Origin: Chloroflexota bacterium
GTDB taxonomy: Bacteria; Chloroflexota; Limnocylindria; P2-11E
Length of the DNA: 42,185 nucleotides
Assembly (NCBI GenBank): GCA_028876375.1
Contig: JAGWSB010000011.1
Coordinates: forward strand, 1-42,185
Reading direction: 5' to 3'
Below, piece by piece: positions 7,928-15,738 of this stretch (position 1 is the stretch's first letter; every line of letters starts with the position of its first letter). The notes beneath the pieces were generated by a model. The model did not search any database. It was not told the DNA's origin and saw only the letters and a program-made list of their open reading frames with translations. The translations under genes and the position numbers were made by a program.

Positions 7928-8433
7928 TGCTCGACTTCGGCGTGCCCTGGTGGGAGCTCATCGTTCGCGCCGTCGTCGTCTATGTCGTGTTCTTCGCCGC
8001 GCTGCGGATCCTCGGCAAGCGGCAGCTCGGGCAGCTCGCGATCCACGACCTCGTCTTCCTGCTCCTGGTCTCGAACGCCGTGCAGCCCGCGGTCACCGGG
8101 CCGGACGCGTCGCTCGTCGGCGGGATCGTCATCGTCGCGACGCTCGGCATCCTGAACCTCATCGTCGGCCGTCTCGAGATGCTCAGCTTCTTCCACCGGC
8201 TCCTGCTTCCGTCGCCGACCGTCGTCATCCAGCACGGGAAGTACCTCGAGGACGCCCTGCGGCGTGAGCAGGTCGAGCGCGACCTCGTCGACGCGTCCAT
8301 CCGCGAGCACGGCCTCGAGAACGTGAACGACGTCGAGTTCGGCGTCCTGGAGGTCGACGGCACGATCAGCATCGTTCCCAGCGGGGGGAGGACCTTCCGC
8401 ACGCGCCACCGCGTGCGCGCCATCAAGCGGTAG
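7927..8433 (+). CDS. DUF421 (YetF/YcaP-type) membrane protein
   Basis: 168 residues. Three N-terminal membrane helices are followed by the DUF421 cytoplasmic domain. Diagnostic stretches are RILGKRQLGQLAIHDLVFLLLVSNAVQPA (first helices), the PTVVIQHGKYLEDALRREQV turn and the C-terminal VEFGVLEVDGTISIVP. The family is widespread and its biochemical role is not established; members are tied to spore or envelope physiology in Bacillus. It overlaps the protease gene by one base (TGATG). Confidence 0.9.
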   Translation: MLDFGVPWWELIVRAVVVYVVFFAALRILGKRQLGQLAIHDLVFLLLVSNAVQPAVTGPDASLVGGIVIVATLGILNLIVGRLEMLSFFHRLLLPSPTVVIQHGKYLEDALRREQVERDLVDASIREHGLENVNDVEFGVLEVDGTISIVPSGGRTFRTRHRVRAIKR

Positions 8434-8470
8434 TCAGCGCGGCGCCGACCGCGCCGAGGTGCGCGGAGCC

Positions 8471-8938
8471 TTAGCGGACGTCCACCTCACCGACCATCCC
8501 GTCTCCGACGTGGGGCGTGCAGAAATAGGGGTACGTCCCCGGCTTCGTGAAGGTGTGCGAGAAGGAGTCGCCCGGTCCGAGCCGGTTCGACCCGAACGAG
8601 CCGTCCTTGGCCTGTACGTCGTGGTCTTCCTCCCCCACGTTCTCCCACACCACCGTCGTGCCCGCAGCCACCGTGATGGTCTTCGGCGTGAAGAAGTCCT
8701 CGGCCATCTCGACCGTGACCCGCGCGGAGGTGGGCGTCGGCCGGGCGGAGCTCGTCGCCGACGCCGCGATGGTCGCGGGGGGCACCGTCGCCGTCGCGCT
8801 CGGCGGGGCCGCGGGCGGGGTGCTCGGCGCGGCGACGGCCGGCGCGCACGCGACGGCCAGGACGGCGGCGAGCGCGACGGAACACCGGATCCCGAGGACC
8901 GCGCGCGATGCCCGCGCGTGCCGCCGCAAGACACGCAT
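8471..8938 (-). CDS. Exported blue-copper (plastocyanin-like) protein
   Basis: 155 residues from the ATG at 8938, chosen because it places the basic start MRVLRRHARASR right before a hydrophobic export segment; an in-frame ATG at 8983 is further upstream. The segment ends LAVAC, a possible but imperfect lipobox. A Ser/Pro/Ala/Thr linker follows. The C-terminal cupredoxin fold shows the type 1 copper ligands: His in EEDHDV, then Cys, His and Met in YFCTPHVGDGM (C-x2-H-x4-M spacing). It probably carries electrons at the cell surface. It lies convergent with the DUF421 gene, 37 bp apart. Confidence 0.9.
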   Translation of the reverse strand: MRVLRRHARASRAVLGIRCSVALAAVLAVACAPAVAAPSTPPAAPPSATATVPPATIAASATSSARPTPTSARVTVEMAEDFFTPKTITVAAGTTVVWENVGEEDHDVQAKDGSFGSNRLGPGDSFSHTFTKPGTYPYFCTPHVGDGMVGEVDVR

Positions 8939-8989
8939 GTACCGCGTGGTATAGCGGACAGGCGACCACCTCATCGGTACCACCGCGTC

Positions 8990-9346
8990 TCAGCTGTAGA
9001 GGTCGACCAACATCGCGATCACGCCGGCTATCGCGCCGGCGGCGACGACGAGCGCGGCGCGCTCGCGCCTCGCGGTGAGGGCGCCCAGCGCGAGCGTCGC
9101 GAGCGTGAAGATCACGACACCGCTCCCGATGTCCTCGCCGCTGAGTCCGCGCAGCATCGGGTTGTCCACGTCGAGGTTCGCCGCGTTGCTGAGGGACAGG
9201 TACGCGTGCCACCCGGCATAGCCGGCGAACGTGAGCACGGCGACGACGAGCGAGCGCTGCGGTGGGCGCGACCACGGCCAGGCGAAGAGGGCGACGGCGG
9301 CGACGATGGCCGCCAGCGCGGCGGGACCGAGCGAGGTCTCTCCCAT
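8990..9346 (-). CDS. Small integral membrane protein, unrecognised
   Basis: 118 residues with four predicted membrane helices (about 5-22, 30-50, 70-90 and 95-115). No family was recognised. The start ATG lies 8 bp after the stop of the chromate-type transporter on the same strand, so it is probably co-transcribed. The loop between helices 2 and 3 contains NPMLRGLSGEDIGSG. Confidence 0.7.
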   Translation of the reverse strand: MGETSLGPAALAAIVAAVALFAWPWSRPPQRSLVVAVLTFAGYAGWHAYLSLSNAANLDVDNPMLRGLSGEDIGSGVVIFTLATLALGALTARRERAALVVAAGAIAGVIAMLVDLYS

Positions 9347-9354
9347 TCGCGGAC

Positions 9355-10512
9355 CTAGCGGACCCGGAAGAGGACGAGCCCGGCGACGGCGGACGCGCCC
9401 ACGAGGAGCGGCTCGGACACCTTGAAGCGCCACAGGACGACGAAGGCCACCGCGAAGATGGCGAGCGTCGGCACGTCGACGAGCACCTGCGTCGCGATGA
9501 CGGCGGCCGCGCCGACGATGGCGCCGGCCGCCGCCGAGGTCGCGCCCTTCGTGAAGCCTTGGACGGCCGGGTGCTTCCGGTAGCGGATGATCCACGGCGC
9601 GAACAGAACGACCATCAGGAACGGCGGCAGGAAGACGCCGATCGCGGCGACGGTCGCGCCGGCGAAGCCGGCGACGAGATAGCCGACGAATACCGCGGTG
9701 ATGACGACGGGACCCGGCGTGATCATGCCCATCGCGACCGCGTCGAGGAACTGCCGCTCGGTGAGCCAGCCGAAGTCGTGGACGACGCCCTGCTGGAGGA
9801 AGGGGACGATCGCCAGGCCGGAGCCGAAGGTGAATGCGCCCGCCTTGAAGAAGAAGAGCCCGAGCTGCGCGAGGACGTTCGGGTCGACGGCGCCGACGGC
9901 GGGGACGAGCGCGAGGGGAACGACGAGCGGCGCGGAAGCCGCGCGCCTCATCCACGTCGCCGGTGCGTAGAGGACCACCCCGAGGAGACCCGCGGCGACG
10001 AACAGGACCGCCACCTCGCTGCGCAGCGCGAACGTGATGAGGGCAACGACCGCGAAGATCGCCCAGAGGCGGCGGTCGCTCTTCACCGTGACGCCAAGGA
10101 GCTTCCATGCGCCGCGGAGGATGAGGGCGATGACGGTGGGGCCGATGCCGTAAAAGAGGGCTTGGATGACCGTCGTTCCGGAGAAGGCGGCGTAGACCGC
10201 GGCGACGGCGCTGACGATGACGAACGGCGGAAGGATGAACGGCACCGACGCGGCGACGGCGCCCCAGAACCCGCGCCGCACGTAGCCGAGCCACATCGCG
10301 AGCTGCGCCGCGAGGGGGCCGGGCAGCGTCTGCGACACGGCCAGGCCCTCGAGGTACTCCTCCTGGCTGACCCAGTGCCGCCCCTCGACGAGGTCGCGCT
10401 GCATGTAGCCCGCGAGGGCGATCGGACCCCCGAACCCGAGCGTGCCGAGCCGCAGGAAGTAGCGGGCAAGGTCGCCCAGCCCGACCGGACGGTCGGCGTT
10501 CGATGCATCCAT
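9355..10512 (-). CDS. Chromate-type (CHR) transporter, long two-domain form
   Basis: 385 residues, the usual size of long-chain ChrA. Each half has the CHR signature: TLGFGGPIALAGYMQRDLVE with QTLPGPLAAQLAMWLGY in the first, and AFTFGSGLAIVPFLQQGVV with GMITPGPVVITAVFVGYL in the second. Family members export chromate, but many homologues have no shown substrate, so the ion is uncertain. It lies in a minus-strand run with two small membrane proteins and, upstream, the sugar transferase. A split short-chain pair of the same family occurs at 33972-35050. Confidence 0.93.
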   Translation of the reverse strand: MDASNADRPVGLGDLARYFLRLGTLGFGGPIALAGYMQRDLVEGRHWVSQEEYLEGLAVSQTLPGPLAAQLAMWLGYVRRGFWGAVAASVPFILPPFVIVSAVAAVYAAFSGTTVIQALFYGIGPTVIALILRGAWKLLGVTVKSDRRLWAIFAVVALITFALRSEVAVLFVAAGLLGVVLYAPATWMRRAASAPLVVPLALVPAVGAVDPNVLAQLGLFFFKAGAFTFGSGLAIVPFLQQGVVHDFGWLTERQFLDAVAMGMITPGPVVITAVFVGYLVAGFAGATVAAIGVFLPPFLMVVLFAPWIIRYRKHPAVQGFTKGATSAAAGAIVGAAAVIATQVLVDVPTLAIFAVAFVVLWRFKVSEPLLVGASAVAGLVLFRVR

Positions 10513-10525
10513 CCCCGCATGGAGC

Positions 10526-10711
10526 CTAGCGGGAGACCGCGAGCCTACGGAGGGTGAAGAGGGACGCCGCGACGAGCACGAGACCGATGACGATCCATTC
10601 CGGCTTGCCGTACATGAGCGCGCTGGGCAGCACTCGCAGACCCTGGAGGGCGAAAACAGCGCCGGCGATCAGCGCGACCACCGCGATCAGGGCGGTCGCC
10701 CGCCGCGCCAC
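10526..10711 (-). CDS. Small two-helix membrane protein, unrecognised
   Basis: 61 residues, GTG start. Two hydrophobic helices (about 6-24 and 38-54) are separated by a short loop LPSALMYGKPEW. No family was recognised. It lies 13 bp before the transporter start and 10 bp after the sugar transferase stop on the same strand. It resembles the short hypothetical membrane proteins common in Chloroflexota and Actinobacteria. Confidence 0.6.
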   Translation of the reverse strand: MARRATALIAVVALIAGAVFALQGLRVLPSALMYGKPEWIVIGLVLVAASLFTLRRLAVSR

Positions 10712-10721
10712 TACCCGTGCC

Positions 10722-11417
10722 TCACACCGAGCGTACGCACGCGGGCACGTCGCGGTTCACGCCGGGCCGGCGGCTCCGCCGGGCGCTCGCGAGCGGGGTG
10801 CGGAGGATCAGGGCGAGGTCGGTGCGGAGATCCCACGGCCGCCCGAGGTACTCGAGGTCCATCCGCACCCATTCCTCGAACGAGATGCCGCTCCGGAGCC
10901 GGCTCTCGACCTGCCAGATGCAGGTGATCCCGGGGCGCCCGCCGAGGCGCCCGCGGGCGATGGCGTCGTACCGGAGCACCTCCTCCGGGAGCGGCGGACG
11001 GGGGCCGACGAGGCTCATCTCGCCCCGGATCACGTTCCAGAGCTGCGGCAGCTCGTCGACGTCGAGGCGGCGCAGCACGCGTCCGACACGCGTGACGCGC
11101 GGGTCGTCGCGGAGCTTGAAGACGGGGAACGGCGCCTCGTTCCGCCGCAGCAGGGCGTCGCGCCTCTTCTCGGCGTCCCCGGCCATCGTCCGCAGCTTCC
11201 ACATGCGGAAGGGCCGCCCGCCCGAGCCGAGGCGCGTCTGGGGAAAGAGCGGCGGCCAGCCGGAGTCGAGGACGACCGCCAGCGCGAGCGCGAGCAGAAG
11301 CGGCGCGAGCAGGACGAGGCCGGCGAGCGCGCCGAGCACGTCCAGGCAGCGCTTCCCGAGCGGGAAGGCGGGCGCCTGCTCGCGAGCTGATCCCGGCGCG
11401 GTGGCGGTCCGTATCAC
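10722..11417 (-). CDS. Initiating sugar-1-phosphate transferase (WcaJ/WbaP family)
   Basis: 231 residues from a GTG. It starts with KRCLDVLGALAGLV and a single hydrophobic segment, like the catalytic part of polyprenyl-phosphate sugar phosphotransferases. Signatures: PLFPQTRLGSGGRPFRMWKLRTM, DELPQLWNVIRGEMSLVGPRP and GRPGITCIWQV. It would load the first sugar-phosphate on undecaprenyl phosphate at the membrane. It lacks the extra N-terminal helices of WcaJ, so it is a short PglC-like form. It heads the polysaccharide locus and diverges from a glycosyltransferase with only 11 bp between the starts. Confidence 0.93.
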   Translation of the reverse strand: MIRTATAPGSAREQAPAFPLGKRCLDVLGALAGLVLLAPLLLALALAVVLDSGWPPLFPQTRLGSGGRPFRMWKLRTMAGDAEKRRDALLRRNEAPFPVFKLRDDPRVTRVGRVLRRLDVDELPQLWNVIRGEMSLVGPRPPLPEEVLRYDAIARGRLGGRPGITCIWQVESRLRSGISFEEWVRMDLEYLGRPWDLRTDLALILRTPLASARRSRRPGVNRDVPACVRSV

Positions 11418-11428
11418 GTTCAGATCCC

Positions 11429-12571
11429 ATGAGCAGTTCGATCGGGCGCCTCGATCGGATCGCCCTCACCCACGACTACCTCGATCAGTACGGGGGTGCG
11501 GAGCGGACGCTGGCGCGTATCTGCGAGCTGTTCCCGAGCGCGCCCGTCCACACGTCCGTCTACGACCGGCAGGTCATGCGGCGCCTCGGCTTCGCCGAGC
11601 CGGCCCAGCCGATCCTCGTCAGCTTCATGCAGTCGCTGCCGCTGCGGGGGCGCGTCCCCCGCTACTACTTCACCGCGCTCTACCCGGCGGCCTTCCGGAG
11701 CTTCGACCTGAGCTCGTTCGACGTCGTCCTCTCGTCGGCGACCTTCGCGGCGAAGGCGCTCAGCCTGCGCGAGGACACCGTCCACGTTTGCTACTGCTAC
11801 ACGCCGCCGCGCTTCCTGTGGGGGTTCGACAGCGACACGGCGGCCCGCGGACTGCCGCCGCACGAGCGCCCGCTCGCGGCGCTCGCGCGCATCGTCCTGC
11901 GGCGGATCGATCGGCGGTCGGCGCGTCGCGTCGACGTGTTCCTCGCGAGCTCCGGGGTCGTCGCCGAGCGGATCCGCCGGGTCTACGGGCGCGACGCGCG
12001 GGTCGTTCACCCGCCGGTCGAGACCGAGCGGTTCGCGCGCCGCGACCGGCGCGACGACGGCTTCCTCCTCGCGGTCTCCCGGCTCAACGCGTACAAGCGT
12101 CTCGACGACGTCGTCCTCGCGTGCACCCGCGAGCGCGTCCCGCTCGTCGTCGTCGGGACCGGACACTGGGAGACACATCTTCGGCGGATCGCCGGTCCCA
12201 CCGTGCGCTTCATGGGCCCGCTCCCGGACCCGGACGTCGAGTCGCTCCTGTCGTCCTGCTCCGCCTTCGTCCTCCCGGGCGAGGAGGACTTCGGCATCGC
12301 CGCGGTCGAGGCCATGGCCGCCGGCGCGCCGGTGATCGCGCTCCGCCGGGGCGGCGCGGTCGAGACCGTCGTCGACGGCGTGACCGGCGTCCTGTACGAC
12401 GATCCGTCACCCGAGGGCTTCGCCGCTGCGCTCGCGCGCCTTCGCGCTCAGCGGCTCGACCCCCAGGCGTCGCGAGCGCGTGCCGCCCTCTTCCATCGCG
12501 CGCGCTTCTCCGAGCGCCTTGCGGATGCCGTCGTCGCCGCGGCCGAGCGCGGCCGGTCACGACCGAACTGA
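11429..12571 (+). CDS. GT4 family glycosyltransferase
   Basis: 380 residues. GT-B fold: the N-terminal acceptor domain includes the glycine turn HDYLDQYGGAERT (residues 15-27). The C-terminal donor domain includes LAVSRLNAYKR and the E-x7-E motif EEDFGIAAVEAMAAG. The N-terminus and the CYCYTPPRFLW stretch resemble mannosyl- or rhamnosyltransferases of capsule loci. It probably extends the lipid-linked sugar begun by the adjacent sugar transferase. Donor and acceptor are unknown. The stop overlaps the next gene by one base. Confidence 0.92.
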   Translation: MSSSIGRLDRIALTHDYLDQYGGAERTLARICELFPSAPVHTSVYDRQVMRRLGFAEPAQPILVSFMQSLPLRGRVPRYYFTALYPAAFRSFDLSSFDVVLSSATFAAKALSLREDTVHVCYCYTPPRFLWGFDSDTAARGLPPHERPLAALARIVLRRIDRRSARRVDVFLASSGVVAERIRRVYGRDARVVHPPVETERFARRDRRDDGFLLAVSRLNAYKRLDDVVLACTRERVPLVVVGTGHWETHLRRIAGPTVRFMGPLPDPDVESLLSSCSAFVLPGEEDFGIAAVEAMAAGAPVIALRRGGAVETVVDGVTGVLYDDPSPEGFAAALARLRAQRLDPQASRARAALFHRARFSERLADAVVAAAERGRSRPN

Positions 12572-13449
12572 TGCGCCGCGCCCTCGCCGACGCCGTCGTG
12601 CGCACGGTGCTCTACGCCGACGTCTTCGACTACCCGCTCGAGACGAGCGAGATCCAGCGCTACCTGATCGGCGAGAGCGCCAGCCTTGCCCAGGTCGAGG
12701 ACGTCCTCGCCCGCGACCTCCCCGCGGCGCTCGAGGTCAGTGGCCGGCACGTCCACCTGCGCGGACGCGGCGCGATCGTCGGGATCCGCGCTCGACGGAC
12801 CGCGGCCTCCGCGCGGCTGTGGGCGCGTGCCCGCCGGTACGCGCGCCTCGCCGCGCGCCTCCCGCTGGTCCGCGGGGTCGCGATCTCGGGCGCGCTGGCG
12901 ATGCGCAACGCCGAGGCCGACGGCGACGTCGACCTTTTCGTCCTCGCGCAGCCCGGCCGGGTGTGGACGTGCCGCCTGCTGCTCGTGGTCCTCGTGCGGC
13001 TGGCGGAGGCCCGCGGCGTGTGCCTGTGCCCGAACTTCATCCTCAGCGCCGACCGCCTCGCGCTCGCGCGGCGCGACCTGTTCACGGCGCATGAGATCGT
13101 GCAGATGGTGCCGGTCGAGCTCACGCCGGCGCTCGACGACTTCCTCCACGCGAACGAGTGGACGCGTGCGTTCCTCCCGAATGCCTCGCCGCCGATCGGC
13201 GCGGCCCGCCGCGTTGATCCGCCCGTGTCGCACGTCGCCACGGCCGCGCTCTCGTCGCGGCTCTTCGCGCCCCTCGAGCGCTGGGAGAGGGAACGCAAGA
13301 TCCGGCGGCTCGAGGACCGCCACCGGCGCGAAGGCGGCAGCGTGAGCTTCACCGAGCACGAGTGCCGCGGACACTTCGGCGCGCACGACGTGCGCGTCCC
13401 GGCGCTTGTGGCGGCGCGCGTGGCCGAGATCGAGACGGCGACCGCCTGA
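12571..13449 (+). CDS. Nucleotidyltransferase-fold protein coupled to a radical SAM gene
   Basis: 292 residues. The N-terminal ~70 residues look like a small winged-helix region (VLYADVFDYPLETSEIQRYL). Next comes a pol-beta-type nucleotidyltransferase core: SGALAM in place of the usual GGS, then GDVDLFVLA giving the D-x-D metal site, at about residues 105-130. The C-terminal region is basic and unassigned. One-base overlaps (TGATG) join it to genes on both sides, so it is made with the radical SAM enzyme. It could transfer a nucleotide to a sugar, lipid or protein. No substrate is evident. Confidence 0.7.
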   Translation: MRRALADAVVRTVLYADVFDYPLETSEIQRYLIGESASLAQVEDVLARDLPAALEVSGRHVHLRGRGAIVGIRARRTAASARLWARARRYARLAARLPLVRGVAISGALAMRNAEADGDVDLFVLAQPGRVWTCRLLLVVLVRLAEARGVCLCPNFILSADRLALARRDLFTAHEIVQMVPVELTPALDDFLHANEWTRAFLPNASPPIGAARRVDPPVSHVATAALSSRLFAPLERWERERKIRRLEDRHRREGGSVSFTEHECRGHFGAHDVRVPALVAARVAEIETATA

Positions 13450-14987
13450 TGCGCGTCCTCTTCGGCGAGTCCTACTACCTTCGTTTCGACCCGAAGCTGT
13501 GGGAGGCGATGCAGCCCTACCCGCCGCTCGGGACGCTGTACGCCGCGAGCTTCGTCCGCGAGCGGGGGCACGACGTCGCGCTCTTCGACGCCATGCTCGC
13601 CGACGGCACCCGCGAGTGGTCGAGCGCCGTCGCGTCCGCGGCGCCCGACGTCGCCGTCATCTACGAGGACAGCTTCAACTACCTCACCAAGATGTGCCTG
13701 CTGCGGATGCGCGACGCGGCGCTCGAGATGGCCGCCGCCGCCCGCTCGCGCGGCTGCGTCGTCGTCGTCGCGGGCTCCGACGCGACGGACGACCCCGAGC
13801 TGTACCTGCGCGGCGGCGTGGACTACGCGCTCAGCGGGGAAGGAGAGGTCACCCTCGCCGAGCTCCTGGGTCGGATCTCCGCCGGGGCGGCGGTCGGCGA
13901 CGTGCCGGGCCTCGCGTTCCTCGGCGCGGACGGCCGCATCGTTCGCACCGGTCACCGTCCGGAGATGCGCGACCTCGACGCGCTGCCCCGTCCGGCGTGG
14001 GACCTCGTCGACGTCGATCGCTACCGGCGGATCTGGCGGACGCGCCACGGCTACTTCTCGATGGCGCTCGCGACGTCGCGTGGCTGCCCCTACCACTGCA
14101 ACTGGTGCGCGAAGCCGATCTGGGGGCAGCGGTACAACGTCCGCAGCCCCGAGAGCGTCGCCCAGGAGGTCGCGTGGCTGCGCGCGACGTACGCGCCCGA
14201 CCACCTCACGTTCGTCGACGACATCCTCGGCCTGCGGCCGGGATGGATCGAGCGCTACGCCGAGCTCGTGGAGGCGTCGGACGCGCGTACGCCGTTCAAG
14301 AGCCTGTGCCGGGCGGATCTGCTCGTGCGCGGCGACACGGTCGGAGCGCTCCGGCGCGCCGGCGCGCGCAGCGTGTGGATCGGCGCCGAGTCGGGCTCGC
14401 AGAAGATCCTCGACGCGATGGACAAGGGCACGCGGGTCGATCAGAACGTCGAGGCCGCGCGCCGGCTGCGGGCCGCCGGGATCTCCGTCGGGTTCTTCCT
14501 CCAGTTCGGCTATCCGGGCGAGACGCGGCGCGACATCGACGCGACGCTGCGCATGGTGCGCGCGGCGGAGCCGGATGACATCGGCATCTCGGTGTCGTAC
14601 CCGCTGCCGGGCACGCGATTCCACGACGCCGTCCGCACCCAGCTGGGCCTGAAGCGCAACTGGGTCGACTCCGCGGACCTGGCGATGATGTACCGCGGTC
14701 CCTTCAGCACGGCCTTCTATCGGCAGCTCCACACGGTCGTGCACACCGAGTTCCGCCTGCGCAAGGCGCTCGCGGCGCTGCGGCGGCGCCCGGGTCCGCG
14801 CCTCGCGGCGCGCGTCGCGATCGGCGCCGTCTCGCTGCCGCTCGCTCGTCTTCACCTCGAGATCCTCGCCCGCCTACCGCATCGCGGCATCTCCGCTCTG
14901 CCCCAGCTCATGAGCGCGGATGCGGCTGCCAGCCCATCGGTGGCCGATCCGCCGTCGCGCGTTACGTCGCCGCGAGCGACGCGATGA
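13449..14987 (+). CDS. B12-binding-domain radical SAM protein
   Basis: 512 residues. The N-terminal ~140 residues have the cobalamin-binding Rossmann layout of BchE/HpnJ-type enzymes (YPPLGTLYAASFVRERGHDVALFDA), but no clear D-x-H-x-x-G cobalamin ligand motif was seen. The radical SAM core carries SRGCPYHCNWC with cluster cysteines at 213, 217 and 220, followed by the usual GAESGSQKILDAM and FGYPGET motifs. It likely methylates or rearranges a carbon centre of a lipid or sugar. Its 3' end overlaps the convergent nucleoside phosphorylase gene by 26 bp. Confidence 0.9.
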   Translation: MRVLFGESYYLRFDPKLWEAMQPYPPLGTLYAASFVRERGHDVALFDAMLADGTREWSSAVASAAPDVAVIYEDSFNYLTKMCLLRMRDAALEMAAAARSRGCVVVVAGSDATDDPELYLRGGVDYALSGEGEVTLAELLGRISAGAAVGDVPGLAFLGADGRIVRTGHRPEMRDLDALPRPAWDLVDVDRYRRIWRTRHGYFSMALATSRGCPYHCNWCAKPIWGQRYNVRSPESVAQEVAWLRATYAPDHLTFVDDILGLRPGWIERYAELVEASDARTPFKSLCRADLLVRGDTVGALRRAGARSVWIGAESGSQKILDAMDKGTRVDQNVEAARRLRAAGISVGFFLQFGYPGETRRDIDATLRMVRAAEPDDIGISVSYPLPGTRFHDAVRTQLGLKRNWVDSADLAMMYRGPFSTAFYRQLHTVVHTEFRLRKALAALRRRPGPRLAARVAIGAVSLPLARLHLEILARLPHRGISALPQLMSADAAASPSVADPPSRVTSPRATR

Positions 14988-15738
14988 TCGCCTCCAGGAC
15001 CATCCGCATCCTGCCGTGGAGATCCGCTATGTCGGCGGGCGCGATCCAGCCCTCGTCGCCGTAGCGGTCGCCGACGACGAGGACCGACGCCGCGCGCGCG
15101 CCGCGGACGCGGGCCGCGGCGAACAGCCCCGCGCTCTCCATGTCCACGGTGAGCACGCCCTCGCTCCCCAGGGCCTCGATCTCGAGGCGCGTCTCGCGGT
15201 ACGCCGCGTCGGTGCTCCACGTCGCCCCCACGTAGCTGGCCACGCCGCGCGCGCCGAGGCCCCGCGACAGCAGGGCCACGAGATCGTCCGCCGCGCGGAC
15301 GTCGCGCGCCGGAGCGAGGTAGTGGTGCGACGTCCCCTCGTCCCGGATCGCGCGGTCGCACACCACGACGCTCCCCGGCGGGAGCTCCGTGGACAGCCCG
15401 CCCGCGAGCGAGAGCGCGACGATCCGCTCGGTCCCCCAGGCGATGAGCTCCTCGGCGAGGTTCACGATCGCGGGGCCTCCGATCCCCACGTTGCCGATCA
15501 CGCCGACACGCCGCGGCGAACGTCGCACGACGTACAGATCCCCGGCGAAGCCGCGGACGCGCGACAGCCGGTGCCGCCACGACAGCCGTCGCATGACGCC
15601 GCTGTAGAGCGAGACGACGGCGTCGCTCGTCGGCGCGACGCCGCGGAGCGCGCCGTGCGCGCGGCGGAACTCGACCATGCGCTGCGGCGAGAGGACGCCC
15701 GGACGTCCGATCTTCTCGGGGAACAGCGGCACGCTCAC
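14962..15738 (-). CDS. Nucleoside phosphorylase (uridine/purine family)
   Basis: 258 residues from a GTG that overlaps the flippase stop (GTGA). PNP/UDP family signatures: the phosphate-binding NVGIGGPA, IVALSLAGGLSTEL, the base-site segment RDEGTSHHY and the ribose-binding TVDMESAGLFAAA. It would phosphorolyse a nucleoside to free base and ribose-1-phosphate. It sits within a polysaccharide locus and is coupled to a flippase, which is unusual. It may act on a locus-specific nucleoside or simply share the transcript. Confidence 0.88.
   Translation of the reverse strand: MSVPLFPEKIGRPGVLSPQRMVEFRRAHGALRGVAPTSDAVVSLYSGVMRRLSWRHRLSRVRGFAGDLYVVRRSPRRVGVIGNVGIGGPAIVNLAEELIAWGTERIVALSLAGGLSTELPPGSVVVCDRAIRDEGTSHHYLAPARDVRAADDLVALLSRGLGARGVASYVGATWSTDAAYRETRLEIEALGSEGVLTVDMESAGLFAAARVRGARAASVLVVGDRYGDEGWIAPADIADLHGRMRMVLEAIIASLAAT

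Noticed and set aside
8434-8470. GC-rich repeat between DUF421 and cupredoxin genes as a bidirectional terminator
   Set aside because: A short GGCGC/GCGCC stem can be drawn but it is weak, with no T run on either side, in sequence where such pairs are common by chance.
8939-8983. Earlier ATG (8983) for the cupredoxin
   Set aside because: It would put 15 extra residues ahead of the basic start of the export signal; the ATG at 8938 gives a normal signal peptide.
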